The translations under genes and the position numbers were made by a program. Positions 1 to 12,715 of a DNA stretch of 64,000 nt are shown here, one piece after another. The DNA comes from Aplectana chamaeleonis. Lineage: Eukaryota > Nematoda > Chromadorea > Rhabditida > Cosmocercidae. The stretch lies in NCBI GenBank assembly GCA_029168955.1, contig JAPDOI010000009.1:3749001-3813000 (forward strand), given 5' to 3'. The notes beneath the pieces were generated by a model that made no database searches, was not told the origin of the DNA, and saw only the letters and a list, made by a program, of their open reading frames with translations. Position 1 is the first letter of the stretch. The number at the start of each line of letters is the position of its first letter.

Positions 1-191
1 AGATATCAAACTGTCTGGAGAAAACGTGTCCTCTCATCTGACAAGTGGACTCCCCCTTGGCGTGAGCTCCCGATAAGAGTCCACTCGGGTGTTCTTTTCT
101 TCCATCTATCGTCGGCTCTTCTTGGAAAGAGACCGGTAAATAGGAATGTGGCTTTTGATGCGTATTTTACTGGTTCAATAGCATAGGGCAT
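1..191 (-). pseudogene. LINE reverse-transcriptase C-terminal remnant (edge fragment)
   Basis: The minus-strand frame reads RRADDRWKKRTPEW. This resembles the DDRWT-x-R-x-x-EW stretch near the C-terminus of nematode RTE-like reverse transcriptase polyproteins. The rest of the frame is not convincing and the fragment runs off the window edge. It is probably a decayed LINE tail; a chance ORF cannot be excluded. Confidence 0.35.
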
Positions 192-2233
192 ACTCAGATT
201 GTTGAAATAGCGAAGTCCATATTGGTGTTGTGAGTACCAGTTACGCTTCAGGAGACAAAACCCGTGCGTTCAGTGGGTAACTTGCAGAGATGTCGATATC
301 AATGTTATGATGGTCCACGCTTTGCCTGGCCACAGTGATAACTGCTAAGTCGAGCAGATGAGCGCCAAGTTGAGAGTCAACCGGATGATTGATGGCTACT
401 TCCATAGGTCTGAAATCTGCCATGCTGCTCTGCTTCTTACGTTAAATCGCTGATCCAGGTTGATATCCATCTTCATTGAGCGTCTCAGGCACACGTAAGA
501 GTTTATTTCTGTGGTCGAAGAACCAGTTGTCTCAACCTCACCCCCCTGCGTTCTAGACTTGTTATGCAATCTTCATGAGCTGGGTCTTCCTTCAATTAAT
601 TCAGAGCTCTGCTCATGAATTACTGTGCTCTCCAATCAGCGTTTGATGAGGCTGCAGCAACGTGAGAAATCTAGTTGCGGATGGTTGCCTCTGAACTAGG
701 ACTTCGGCTTTTTGCCGACTTTGGATGTAATGAAGCTGGATGTCGAATGACACCTTGTTCTCAACGTCACGACCGCAATGATCCAAGTAGTGACTCATTT
801 TCAGTTGTAGTAAACGAATGTACTTGCATTCACACTGAGCAGCGTCTTGGAGGGACCCACGACTCACGTTTCTGCGGCAAACGGGCAACTTTTTTGTTGC
901 TAAAACTAACTTTAAGTCACCTTATTCTGAAAGGAAATGAAATCTTGGGTTGGTGGTAGGTTTGTGAGAAGTGAAAATCAAGACGCGTACGAGTTCCCAT
1001 GCAACCCAGGAAGTCAGCCCGCTATATAAAGCCTCGATCACCGCCGCACAAGTGCTTCTTGCACCAGGAGCGGCAGCATTGGGAAAGTGCGTCAGATTTA
1101 ATGCGCTGAAGAGCGTTTATCCAGGAATGTTTTCTGTTTTTTTTTCCATGAACTTTACGATTTCCTGAGTATGAAGTACAGAGAAGAGGATGCGTGCTTC
1201 TAGCGGATGTAATATGCACTTGTAAGAATTTTTACTAGTAAGCTTATTTCGCAATTTATCTTACTCGGATGCAGGCTTTCTTTAGTGCATGTGATTTGCC
1301 TCTAGAGCTTTGTGATTTTCTTCTACTTTCAGTGTCCTCATTAAGACATGTAGTGGGGTTTTTTCTGCTTTTTCAAGTTTTAGGCTTATGTTCAAAGGCA
1401 GTATAGTAGCCCTATACTAGCCTAATGAAGATTGTTCATTATGCAGCAATGTGGATTGTTTGGTGCCTTTCTGGATTTTCTCCTTCTAGTATAGCACTGG
1501 AGACGTTCTATGTTCATAGAGAAACTGTAACCTAACATTTTCATAAAGGGGATCATGAATTATCTTACAAAGTGTCAGATGACTGACCTGAGACTCTGGT
1601 AGAGACGTATGTGTTGTGTGCTATATTATTATGTGTTATTAATAGGCGAACTATCGCGTGCGAAATAATTCACCACTTTTCAACTTTATGTCTCAAATCG
1701 CCTCAAGCTACTTTTCATCGAAAGTGCATTCGGTTGCCTGACTTTCAGTCGTTTGATGTGACATGGCTAACGAGGGAACCTCGCATGACTTTCCCTCGCC
1801 TCCGCAAAAGAAGGTTAGTATTTTCTATTTATTCCTTATACACTTTCTACGATTGTGAAATCAGATCCTTCTGAGGACACCTCTAAAAGAAGTTATAGGC
1901 ATTTTCAAAGCATTGCAGAGAGGTAAGGGTGCCCATCATGTGATATTTTGGGTCTGCGAAACATTTGTTCCGGATTCAACTCGAAGATTCTACGTGGGGG
2001 CGCCATGTTCTACTTTCCGTGAACCTCGGCATAGTTTTAGACCAGTTGTTGATGTTCTGTTTGAGCTTCGCACGAAGTTGGTACAGAGTTTTTGGCTGAC
2101 GTTTCGGCTGTATCGCCTTCTTCAGAGCCTTAAAAGAACAAAAACAATTGGATTTATTCGGCCAAACGTCGCCTTCAGTTCACATAAACTTCGAGACCAA
2201 TCTTCTGCACCACTCAATCAAGCCATAGACACT
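192..2233. other. intergenic stretch, no supported gene
   Basis: Short ORFs on both strands (for example 613-888 minus, 675-959 plus, 1913-2251 plus) overlap one another and show no recognisable motif. Part of 1640-1780 is a diverged direct copy of 3880-4000: both contain CTAC-TTTC, AAGTGCATTC and GACTTTCAGTCGTT in the same order. That points to an old repeat. Confidence 0.5.
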
Positions 2234-2684
2234 ATTAGGCTGCCGTCATAGTCGGTGGATCTACTGAGTCCCACCCGGTCGATACGCACCGAATTCGTGG
2301 GAAACGGGTGCAAAAAATCAACCCACTGAGTCCGACTGCGACCGTCTGATGCCCACCGCAATACCCCCGATCGATACTGATGGTTCTCATGAGTACAAGG
2401 GCGGGGCCAATGCACCGACTGAGTCCCACTGAGTCCCACCAAAATCATCCTCACCCCACCCGGTCGATATAGGTGTTTCTCACGTGATTTGGGTGCATTT
2501 TTTCGGCCGACTGCGACCTTCCGAGTCCCGCCGCATCTCGACTCTCGTCGTCTGCGCTCTGCCCCACGTACTGCAGCCGCTGACTATCGATTGCGTGTTT
2601 CGCAGAGGAACCGGTTTGCGCTGGGGGCAACCGGACTCAGTCGGACTCAGCAGGTTTTTCGACGAAGTCTGACGGGGGCCCTAA
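2234..2684 (+). repeat. MITE-like repeat, copy 1 (inverted partner at 15.33-15.77 kb)
   Basis: About 445 bp that reappears in inverse orientation at 15330-15772. The ends form imperfect inverted repeats (AGGCTGCCGTCA at the left, TGACGGGGGCCCT at the right). The interior is rich in GACTCAGT/ACTGAGTC motifs. Both copies keep the order: end, CATAGTCGGTGGATC, the GGTCGATACGCACCGAATTC block, the GCGGGGCCAATGCACC block, GTTTCGCAGAGGAACC, TTTTTCGACGAAGTC. Overlapping ORFs inside are not coding. Confidence 0.75.
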
Positions 2685-4257
2685 AGCCTCACCTTTCTAT
2701 AAGCCAAAAGCGAGAGACCAGCAATATAGACGAAATGCTATTTGGGTTGATGTGCACGAATCTGGGGATCTTGTGTCGATATAGTGAGGACTATTGTAGA
2801 ATAGGTAGATATAACGGCATTTAGGGGATGTGGGTAATCTCTTTTATAAAGAATCGCAACGCGAAATTCAAAAAAAGTGGGGATGTGACGACTTCGCGCC
2901 CTAAAGTACTGACCTGCACATCTTGGGCCGGCGCTGGCGTGTTTCGAAATCCCTGATTCGAAACCCCTTGACAATATGACGAGCATTTCGCCCAATAAAA
3001 CGCTGTTTTTCGAAAAGAATTGCATTAAGCAGCTGTAGGATGAGCATGTGCATTTACAGAAGAATGCGTTCCCACTTTGGTGCGACTCCTTCGTGAATCG
3101 GGTGAGTCGTTGTCAGAGGTTCCACGGTTTAAACTTTTCTTGGGTTGACCCACCCCATTTCCGAGCAAACCGGTGATAGCAGGTTCTTTCGTGAGAAAAA
3201 ACGGATCTGTTTTCGGCGTGCTATCGAGCTGTCGATAGCAGGGTCACGGCAAGTCGATAAGGCAACACATCCTAGCGCCGGTGCAAATTTATTGTCCCTT
3301 TCTTAAAATGCTTGGCGGAATCTACTTAAATCTTCTGAATTACCACGAGTGGACGTCAAGTTGATGATCAACACACAAAACAGTCCCATGGGAAATTTCA
3401 AGTCAGATCTGGAACGCTATTCCATAACGATCGGTAAACCACCCCTGATTCTTATAAGGTAAACACTCAACCCACAAGAGCAGACATCCACACTCCGAGT
3501 CTACAAGGCATCGACCCGCGCAAAACCTTGTAGGAATTCAGAGGTAAAAAAATCTTGTAGGCAAATATTCTGCCTAGCTTGCCAATGATATACATACAAA
3601 AGCGGCATTCAGCTCGACATCAGAAAATACGAGTTCGATGAGATATAGCTTTTTTTGCTGCGATATTGAGTCGAATCCAATTTCAGATTTGGATAGATCG
3701 TACCACAATTTACGGGAAAACATTCGTCATCCTAGCAGGGGTCAGGAATACCATGCGAGGTCTTCTACTACCTGAAGAAGAACACTATTGCTAGTTTGAC
3801 TTAGAACCAGGAAAATGCCATTTAGTCACATTCTGGCAAACTTTCGTAACGAATAAGCAGAGAAATAGCTCCGAACTTCGTCCTCATTTTTCGAAAAGCG
3901 ATTTCTTGTGTGAAGTAATTTGCTTCGAGCTACTTTCCGCTGGAAGTGCATTCTACTTTTGACTTTCAGTCGTTCCATGTGCCATAATTTAAACTGTCCA
4001 ATGACGTGACTACAATACTTCTTCAATTTCATTTGCACTCATCAAAATTGTCCAGACGTCATATCCGACGTAATTTTCTTCAATCAAGTGCGAAATAGAA
4101 TATGTGTTCGAGGTGCTGCCCAACCCCATACGAAAGTTGATCATAAAAGCAATTCAGTCATTCACGTTAGGAAAGGAGTCACATAGAATTTTCCAAAAAT
4201 GTTAGCGTCGCCATTTTTATACGTATCTTTCCGTCCTTCGGTAACTCTTTTCTTACG
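2685..4257. other. intergenic stretch, no supported gene
   Basis: No credible exon chain or motif was found. The minus ORF at 3826-4038 overlaps the diverged direct repeat at 3880-4000 that is shared with 1640-1780. Confidence 0.5.
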
Positions 4258-4612
4258 CAATAGTTGCTCATCATAGCATAACATAAAATAGCATAACATA
4301 GCATAACATAATATAACATAACATAGCATAACACAACATAACATAACATAACATAACATAACATAACATAACATAACATAACATAACATATCATAACATA
4401 ACATAACATAACATAACATGACATAACATAACATAACATAACATAACATAACATAACATAACATAATATGACATAACATAAGATAACATAACATGTATGT
4501 TGTGTTATGTTATGTTATGTTATGTTATGTTATGTTATGTTATGTTATGTTATGTTATGTTATGTTATGTTATGTCATGTTATGTTATGTTATGTTATGT
4601 TATGATGTTATG
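4258..4612. repeat. inverted (TATGT/ACATA)n pentanucleotide microsatellite
   Basis: About 235 bp of nearly uninterrupted ACATA repeats run to ~4494 and then switch abruptly into their reverse complement (TATGT)n until ~4612. The block is therefore a 355-bp near-palindrome made of one pentamer. Variants such as ATATAAC and ACACAAC lie mainly in the left arm. Long ORFs reading CYVML repeats are artefacts of the tandem array. Confidence 0.95.
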
Positions 4613-5599
4613 TGCTCAGAGGAAATTCGCAGAACTCGTTTTGATTCTTCGCTGATAGTACGATACCTATTTGCGTCCGTTCCATGTATGTAACTGAGAA
4701 GAAGCTCATTATGTCGAAAAAAGTCGGTAAATGAGTCAGCAGCTAGTCGAGTCAGTTTGTGTGCTTTCAGAGTTTTTCATGTATGTACGTAACTTGAGGA
4801 AGACAAGAGTATTTGTCTTAATTGCCCACCCACTTTTCTCAATGCTTGCAATCCGTCACTGCTTTTAACTGCGTCGTCTTTTGAGGATGGATCGGCATAG
4901 CATTTTATCCGTTTTCACGTACCTCTGACCTCCTTACGTACATTGATTTTTCTTGATCGGTGTCACAAAGAAAAGGAGGTTACCATAGAGAGTGGTTTTT
5001 AGTGGAACTTCATTCTACTTCGAGTCTGTCTCAAGTCGTCTCAGCGAATATACTTGGGACCCTACCATTTTTTGCATACTTCCTCCTCCAGATATTGCGG
5101 TAGTATGTATTTGATGTCGCCTCAGGGCAGAACGTTTTTGCTGTTTAATTAGTTTCCGTTTCCTCTGGGATAGAAGACGTTGATTTGCACAAATGTATCC
5201 AAACTAAGCGAGCCTCATTACCGCCCATTTGAAACTTTTTAAGCTCTCTCAAAAGCCTATTAGAATTTTCCCAATACTCGTAAAAGCCCCATGGCAACTT
5301 GTCTAGTCTTCGGAAAAACTTTGAACTTACACAATCAATCCCTGTGATATCGGGCTTCTTTTTTATACGCTTAGATATATTCATAATCTGAAAGCCTAAA
5401 TAGCTATTGAGTTATGCGGGTTCCTGATTTTTTCTGGATTTATTTCTTTTTCTACGATTCTCCAATTTCTCAGTTCATATCTCACCCAAAAAATTGGCTT
5501 CTTCTCCACTTACTTTGTTTGAGGCCTTTTCAAGCCTCTATCCATCTCAAGTTTGGAAACATCTCTTTTTCAAATAGCTAATTTTCATATTTTTCCTAG
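4613..5599. other. upstream region of the chemoreceptor gene
   Basis: AT-rich DNA without a recognisable gene. It would contain the promoter, and possibly a short 5-prime exon supplying the first base(s) of the start codon of the chemoreceptor gene, but no start could be fixed here. Confidence 0.45.
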
Positions 5600-8500
5600 T
5601 GTTTACGTTTGACCCGTATCGGACGGTACCATTCGAGTATCAAATTTATGACTTATCGCGTTTGTTTATCTAAAGAATTCCAATATATTTCAGGGATGTG
5701 GTTTCTTCTTCAGAATATATACGGGTTTGTGTCAATAGCGCTATACGTCGTTGTCACCTATGTGACGATAAAACAGAGGCGATATTTCACCTCGCCATTT
5801 CTGGCGCTATTCGTCATTTTTGCAATAGTGGTGAGTTGGGAGTTGTTGATGTTTGAGTCTATCAAAGGCTCGATTTTGGTCGAATCCAGAACTATGAAAG
5901 ACATTCGAGCAGTAGGTAAGAAAAGTCTTTGAGGACAGGTCGAATACCATCAGAACCACTTAGAAGTCAGAACACTGGTGACTCAGTTGGGAGCAGGACG
6001 AGGATTGAAAACACGCCAATGATGGCATTCAAGCAGGAATAGTATTAGGCAGGAAGATTGTCAGAGCTGACTTTATGGGGTTGTCAAATGACTAAGAGCC
6101 GAAAGTTTCCTCACTATGTTAAAGGCACCGGACACCCAGAAAATTAATTTTCAGATTTCATGCTCATCTTGGAGAGAGTCACACGCTGATCACAGTGGTA
6201 TCTCTGAAATCGTCCAAGACCCCCTTTGAACAGAGTTATGGCTGTTCAAAGATGCCTAGATTTTGAGGGTGAAAAACTGGTGGGCGAGTGGTCTCAGTCC
6301 TGTATTTCTCTTTATTCGCAATCGTTGCGTGAGAGAAAGGCAGGATAAGGACACAGTTCGGTAATGGACTGAAGAACGACGACTTGTTGGATATGATATC
6401 ATCCATCCATCGAGGCGCTATCGAGTTCGAACATCTGTTAGGGGGTCGGGCCTGTGGTGGTCGTTTATATCTCGGAGGAAATGAGATCTGGCGTTTGGCA
6501 CGTGTTTTACAGGAGGGGTCTTCTACAAAATTACATGAAAATCTCAGAATTCATATCTGAGGGTGTACTGTGCTTTTAAAGGGACCTCGGCGGTCACGAG
6601 GGAAAGGATGGGAGGAGTGCACAGTGATAAACAAGTGATCTGGCTTTGAGAATGCGAGAATGTCTGCAAGTCGGCATTTGGCAATGCAGACGGGAGAGTC
6701 TGTCAAGGTGAATATGAGACAGCTATGGTCTGACAGGTCGTCACATCTTTTTATCATCTACTGAACAGAAAGAAAACAACCACAGAAACGGTGCGACTGC
6801 CGTTCTCGGAGCCAGGTTCTGGTCCGAAATTGAGGACTACGGCTGTTGCATCACGCTACACGATAATAAACGTGCTGGGAGAAAGGTGAAGCGTGTTGGG
6901 ATCAAGTTGTCTCTGCACGATTACCTTCCTATGTATTATGTGATGCCACAGCCCTTGCATTGGCATAGTCAGTGTAATTCAGGTGGGAAGCGATGTAGCC
7001 GCATGGTGGGAGAATTCGCACGCGGGGAAACGGAGAAGTACTGACTATTGATTGAATGATTGTTTGCCGAATAGATGGGAGTGAATCTGTCAGCTCAATA
7101 ATCCCAGTTTCTGCTTATACCCTTAATCATGTTTATTCCAGAATATATCTTCGTATCTCTCACTGTACGTAGCGTTACGGTTACCTATTTTCACTCAACG
7201 GTCGTCTCCAATCTCTTCACTATTCGAGAACTTCCCGTTCCCTCGAATTCTGCCGTGGTTTATTTTTCTCTGCTATTACCTACCATTCTGCCAAAATTTA
7301 ACTATCCTTCTGGTGATATTCAATCGATTTCGGGCGATCGCGTTCCCCTTCGCCAGAGATTTTGTGAGTTTCATTGAGTTTTGTTTGTGAAAACACGCTG
7401 CAAACGCTCCACGATGTTCCGCAATCTATTCAGCGCTATGAAATACCACTTTCAATAGCTGTGATATTTCTCCTTCCGTTACCACTCTGCTATGAACTGC
7501 CGTTCAAAGATGCATATTTCTCCTATGGGACAGCTTTGGATGGATATGTGTTGGTCTCAGATAATGCGGTGAGTATTTATCTTGCACCTCGCTTGACAAG
7601 ACTGAAAATGGGACCCTACGAAAGGCACAGTCTCAGCTCAGGGACGAAGTCTAAGATTTCCTCATAATTTCAAAGTAGACCCACCTTATATAACACCTGA
7701 CAAGTGCGAGATCTCAAATCTTCCGAAAAATCGAGACATAGGAGGAAGCCACCCTGGGGCGCGTACATTGGAAAGCCACTTTGGCATGCCCCTTTTACGA
7801 TCTTTCGAGCTCAGCAGTGAGCGAGGGTTTAGGATCAAAAGCTATGTTCTTCCCTTTATTCTCAGTCTCTCTCTTGATTTTGGTCGGATCGCATAGATTG
7901 GTTACGCATGACGGATGACGGAAGTTCCAAGCCTCGGACAACTCGTCCGCCATGCTTACCCAGTTTAAATTTTGAGGGGCCATAATTCCGTTCTCAGGGG
8001 GTCTTGTACGATTCGAGGGACATCAATGGAATCAATGTGGGACCGTGATCAGGATAGGCAAAAAACAATTCTGAGGTTGGACTGTGCCTTTAAGGGTTAG
8101 AGGAAGAAGCTTGTCCAAATGCTGGATTGTTTCAGCAGCAGCGCGATGGATTACTGCATCTAGTGGTATTCGAATGTGGAGTAGCTGTAATTGGCTTGGC
8201 CATTAATGCCATCGGGATATTGTTGCTGTTACGGCGATCCCAATCGCTACTCCGACGAAGTAGAAAAAAAGAAACACGACTATTCATCACCTCCTGTATA
8301 TGTTTCGTGTTTCAATCGATGAACGCAGTGGCTATGGTGAGTTATGCATCTCTGAGTGGGAAGAATGACTTCTTAGAAAAAATAAACGGATAAATTAAAT
8401 TGCTAGAGGTTCAATACCTGTTTCGTTGGTAATGGTCGAGTCACCTAGGAGTTTGGGTTTGTGATGGGTTCAGATTATTAGGCTGTCCCAATGAGTCTCC

Positions 8501-10275
8501 TAACACTTTGATAATTTTATTTTGCATTTTTGCTGCCTACCCGGTAGCCTGCCAGTCCCATACTCTGTGAACCAAGGAGACTGCGTTGCAAAAACTGCTT
8601 GATTCCGTTTGTCTAAATCTCTCTGCTTTTTGAGCTACATCCTTCAAGAAGCTCTTGAGGCGAGCAAACAGGTGGTAGTCCGATGGCTAGCAGTCTGGGC
8701 TGTATGGTTGATTAAGCTGCACCTCCCACCTTAGGTGATGTACTGGGTGGCTTTTGCCATCCTTGATCAAGCACTGAGGTAGACGTTCGACCTCCTCATT
8801 CGTGTAAAAGGTTGAGGTTCGATCACCTCAATCGTTTTTCTTCCGTTTTTTTTTGAGTAACTTGGGTTACCTACACCTATCTGGTTTACAACCACAATAT
8901 CTGGAGCAGGAACGGTCGGCATTTGCAGTTCAGTCTCAAAATACGACTCCAGTCGCCACATATGGCCCCAGGGTCACTGCTGCTCAGACAAAAACACCGG
9001 GTGGACATAGAAAGTTAGGCTCTCCAGCTGAGGAGCCGGCATATTTTCACGGCGAAGCGCATCATTGGGTGAGCGGACTGCCATGCATTTCTCCGGATGG
9101 AGAACATAGTTTCATGGGTAGAGCAGCGAGCATAAATCCAGGGTATACCAGTGGGTGAACCGGCGGACATAATATCACCGGGTAAACCCGCGTTGAGGCG
9201 AAGCACATCATTGGTTCAGTGCTGAACAGTCAAACCAAACAAGCTTCACATATCAGTCCGTGCCTTGAATGCTTTCAAAACCGCAGCCTTAGCTAACGCC
9301 TTATATTTGTGTTGCTCACCATGAATTGGTTCTTGATGTCATCATAGCAGCATGCATGCCACTTATATCAACTACAACAATTGTTGTAGGGGCGTATCAG
9401 GAAACGCCAGTTCGGCTCCGGGCTAGAAATCGCCTGAGATGTATGGCAGCGAATCGTGCTTCTATTTTTCAGTTCTATTTTTCACCTTCTTTTCAGTTTC
9501 GTCAATTTTTTTATAGTATTAAGTTTCTCTCATGACAAAACCCTTATTCGTGGAGGGAGTGAAGTCGATTTGCACGAAGGTGAAGTTGTTTCTTCCCCAC
9601 TCTCACGGCACGAACGTACGACATCTCGGTAGCACTAGTTTCTCTGATCAACATCTTTGCTTTCTATTGCGCTTTTTCTGTGCATGTTTATCTTTCTGTT
9701 TATTTCTCTTGCTGTTGACAATTTTCAACAATCGCATGTTTGTTCACTTTCAGCAATCTCATGCTTGTTTCCAAGCTGTGATGGTACTGGTATGTGTGTA
9801 ACTATCAACAGACTTTTCGCTATCCTTGAAAGTCTCAGTAGTCTGGACCTCCATACATAGAAGGGAGTAAAAAACTCATGCAGTTTCTCGTGGGTCTGTA
9901 GGATTCTCCAAGTGTATATCAGTTATGTTGGTGGACAGCGGTATCCCCTTCAAGTTGATAGGTAATTGTTCAGCTGCAGTGGTGCCGTATAATGGGATAA
10001 ATTTGATCAATAGGAATATCATAAACCCTTCATATGAATCCACTATCTTTCAGTTGTGCATCTATTTATTCGCATGGGATTCTAGAGCTGTGACTATTGC
10101 TGTATTGGCATTACCGCTATGCAACGACTTGAATTCGCTAGCTCTGCCCTACTATTTCCTGCTGATCAACAAGCGGATCAGGAAGGGCTTTGTCGAGCTC
10201 CCACTATGTCGACTCCTTCTATCGTATCTCGACTTCTTCGAAGACTCCACATGCAAATCTACGAACGCCCTGTGA
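5600..10275 (+). CDS. serpentine chemoreceptor, Srg/Srv-type seven-transmembrane GPCR
   Basis: A predicted seven-transmembrane receptor of the nematode chemosensory superfamilies, expected in the sensory neuron membrane. Six exons: 5600-5659, 5694-5830, 7142-7363, 7434-7568, 8136-8336, 10054-10275. All junctions are in frame with GT/AG ends and most acceptors read TTTCAG or ATTCAG. The chain gives about 325 residues, the usual family length, and ends in TGA. Visible marks: TM1 in exon 2 (LYVVVTYVTIKQRR); a cysteine-rich TM3 followed by NRFRAIAFP (residues ~127-135), the family counterpart of DRY; KKETRLF before TM6; and LPLCNDLNSLALPYYFLL then NKRIR in the last exon, typical of TM7 of Srg/Srv receptors. 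Exon 1 begins TGTTTACG after an intron acceptor, so the start codon is either split A|TG or lies in an unseen upstream exon. No frameshift or stop was seen. The exact family (srg, srv or relative) is inferred. Confidence 0.85.
6124..6250 (+). repeat. MITE-like fragment in chemoreceptor intron 2 (pairs with 7975-8095)
   Basis: This segment and 7975-8095 are diverged inverted copies. Shared blocks are the CCATAA-TC-GTTC, GGGGTCTTG-ACGATT and GTG-GATCA regions. Each sits in an intron of the chemoreceptor gene and looks like a decayed short transposon. Confidence 0.45.
7975..8095 (-). repeat. MITE-like fragment in chemoreceptor intron 4 (pairs with 6124-6250)
   Basis: Inverted relative of the fragment in intron 2. 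It ends in TGTGCCTTTAA, resembling the AAAGGCA-type termini seen elsewhere in the window. It ends just before the acceptor region of exon 5. Confidence 0.45.
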
Positions 10276-12610
10276 ATAGTGCTCTAGCCGTATTGTAATA
10301 ATTGGATCGACGTGATTAATTAACGAGAATCTTGGAGATATGTACAGTCTTCTAGTCTTTGGACATGGGTTAAAACCTCTTTTCTTCTCAGGGAATGACA
10401 CAGTTGCAGATCAGCATCAGCCAGCAAGAGCGGGGGCGTCACGGTTAGCAGCGGATATTGTGTTTTATGAGCTTGGGTTAGGGAGGTTCCGTAACTGGGT
10501 TCACGAAAAAAGAGTGGAGTCTGCGGCGAGTCGATTGGAGCTGTTCTGTTCAAAATCTCCTCGCTCAATTGTCCTCTAGTGACCCCTCTGACTTCGTCAC
10601 CGCTAATGCTTGTGTCGCGACAGTGGACTTTTACCAAGGCTGCGTCCGAGTAGCATTAGTCGACAAGAGATCTTGGTTTCTTGGCAGCGATTAGCGTATG
10701 ACCAGAGAACAAATGTACACGTTCCATTGCTCACCTTAGACTGCCACGCAATTAACAACCCCAAACCAAACCTACTAGGATAGATGGTAACTTGTGACGT
10801 GGTGGCCCTACACTTCCTCTCGAAATTAATTATGAGCTGACGCCATTCCCTTTTAGCGTAGTTAACATGCCCATGGTTTTTCAGACACCTTCTACTTTCG
10901 CCTCAATTGGCTCCACTTAAGACTGAAACCAGTAGATATTAAACGAGCTTGTGGCGACAGCCTACTCTACAGATCAGTACGGGATCATATGACTCACGAT
11001 ATTTTACGCCTTCCGAGGTATAGCAGCAATATAAAAATAAACACATCCGACACGTACTTCGCCCAGGCGCATACCACACTGGTCTAGCCCAGAACTGCAA
11101 CAACACACGAGTACAATTGTGTGTTTACGCCCGCACGCGTGAGACAGAGGGCATGAGGTTACCGAAGATCGATCCTTCCGGCTATTATTAGAGGCGGATG
11201 GCAAGCAGATCATCTTGGCAAGCAGATCATTCTGGATGGCGGAGAAAAAAGGTTGAATAACGACGAACGGAATAGCCTCGGTGGCTCGTGAGACGTCACC
11301 ATTCTCGAATTCTAGAGCAGAATCCCGGAAAGGGGGGGGGGTGAAGGATTCGTTGACCTTAGCTGCTCACCTCAGCCTAGGAGATTGATCGAGGCTACGC
11401 GATCGCCCGCAATGATTAATGATTGTCTGCAGTTGTGTAATCTCCAATCCAAAAATTGTTTTACATGTAGCGTGGTACTGTGATACTTGTACGTAGCAGA
11501 CATGGACCATGATGTTTTACTGTCATGCCTCATGGGTACTATGTGTGATATTTGTACATATTTCATGAAATTCTTATGTTTTAACTTATTAGATGTAAAG
11601 TTTGTGTGTTTGGTTTTTTCGTTCAATTTTTCTTTGAAGAAGTTCTGTGGCGCCTCTAGTGCATATTTGTTTTCATATGTTGTCAGTAATTATAGTCTTT
11701 CTTTCTCTACGTGGGCCGGTCGAAGTAAGACTTGTCAGGTCCACCGTGTCGGAATCTCTTTTATCACTGTTATAATTAGCCGTCACCGACCGCCCCGCTG
11801 CGTTGTCCACCCGGACTCCTCCAAGCGAGATAGGCTATATGTACGTGTAGCACAAGCATGCAATGCTTGCAACTGTAGGTTTAGGCTTTTTTGTAAGAGT
11901 GAAAAAATTTGAGTAGTGATGGAATAAAACTTTGAATACGTGTTCCACACAAAGGCTCCAAAGAGGAGTACATAACTGCATTCTACTGCAGTCGAAGGTT
12001 AGTTAAGTCTTGCACATGCGATTGTAAACTCTAGTCATTAGAAGACTGCCATGGCCATAGTATGATCTGTGCAAGTCAAGTAAGAAGCCGCGGTGCTGCT
12101 AGGCGGGAAAATTTCCACGCTGGAAAACGATTAGAAGATGGCTATCGATTGAATGATTTCGCACTTCATGGCTGGGTGCACTTTGTATTCGAGTGAGACG
12201 GACGGTATGATACCTTTTCGTGACACTTCCGCCTCTTTCAGACACGTTGATACCACTTTACGGGTGGAAACTTGTCAAATTATGGCGTCATGTTGAAAGT
12301 GTCGATCTTCACATCTTCAACATAAAACTGTGAAAGCATCGAAACATGTCAAAACACCCAAGGTTCTCGGTGGTAGCTGTTTCCTAGAATTTATATTCCT
12401 TACAAATATTTCATGGCTCACACATTCACATGAAGAGGCTTTGCGCTCCCTGATGCCATAAATAAATAATGGCCTACTTTTTGATGAGGGCACTTTCATC
12501 GCGGAGTGCCTCCCTAGCTCTCCTCACACCAAATGGTCCACATAATTCCTTTTGTGAATCAGTCACTCAAAATCAGTGGGACGTGAGCGTGCAGAAAACG
12601 GCAAAGGTTT
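10276..12610. other. intergenic stretch, no supported gene
   Basis: The longest ORF (11487-11912, 141 codons, plus) has a biased F/L/C/S composition and no recognised domain or exon context. A run of nine or more G sits near 11331. Nothing here could be assigned. Confidence 0.5.
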
Positions 12611-12653
12611 GTTAACTAGAAACCCTCTGAGGTATGTTAACTAGAAACCCTGA
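12611..12653 (+). repeat. short direct repeat pair
   Basis: GTTAACTAGAAACCCT occurs at 12611 and again at 12635, 24 bp apart, just upstream of the LINE remnant. It could be a small tandem duplication. Confidence 0.7.
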
Positions 12654-12715
12654 GTTTTGTAAGATTGGGGTGTCTCACGGTAGGTATATGCAGAGAATTG
12701 AGACAAGGAGTTTGA

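Noticed and set aside
4162..4693. Long ORFs reading CYVML repeats
   Set aside because: They are translations of the pentanucleotide microsatellite and exist on both strands for the same reason.
11487..11912. 141-codon ORF as a gene
   Set aside because: Biased composition, no domain, no exon partners and no codon pattern like the neighbouring genes.
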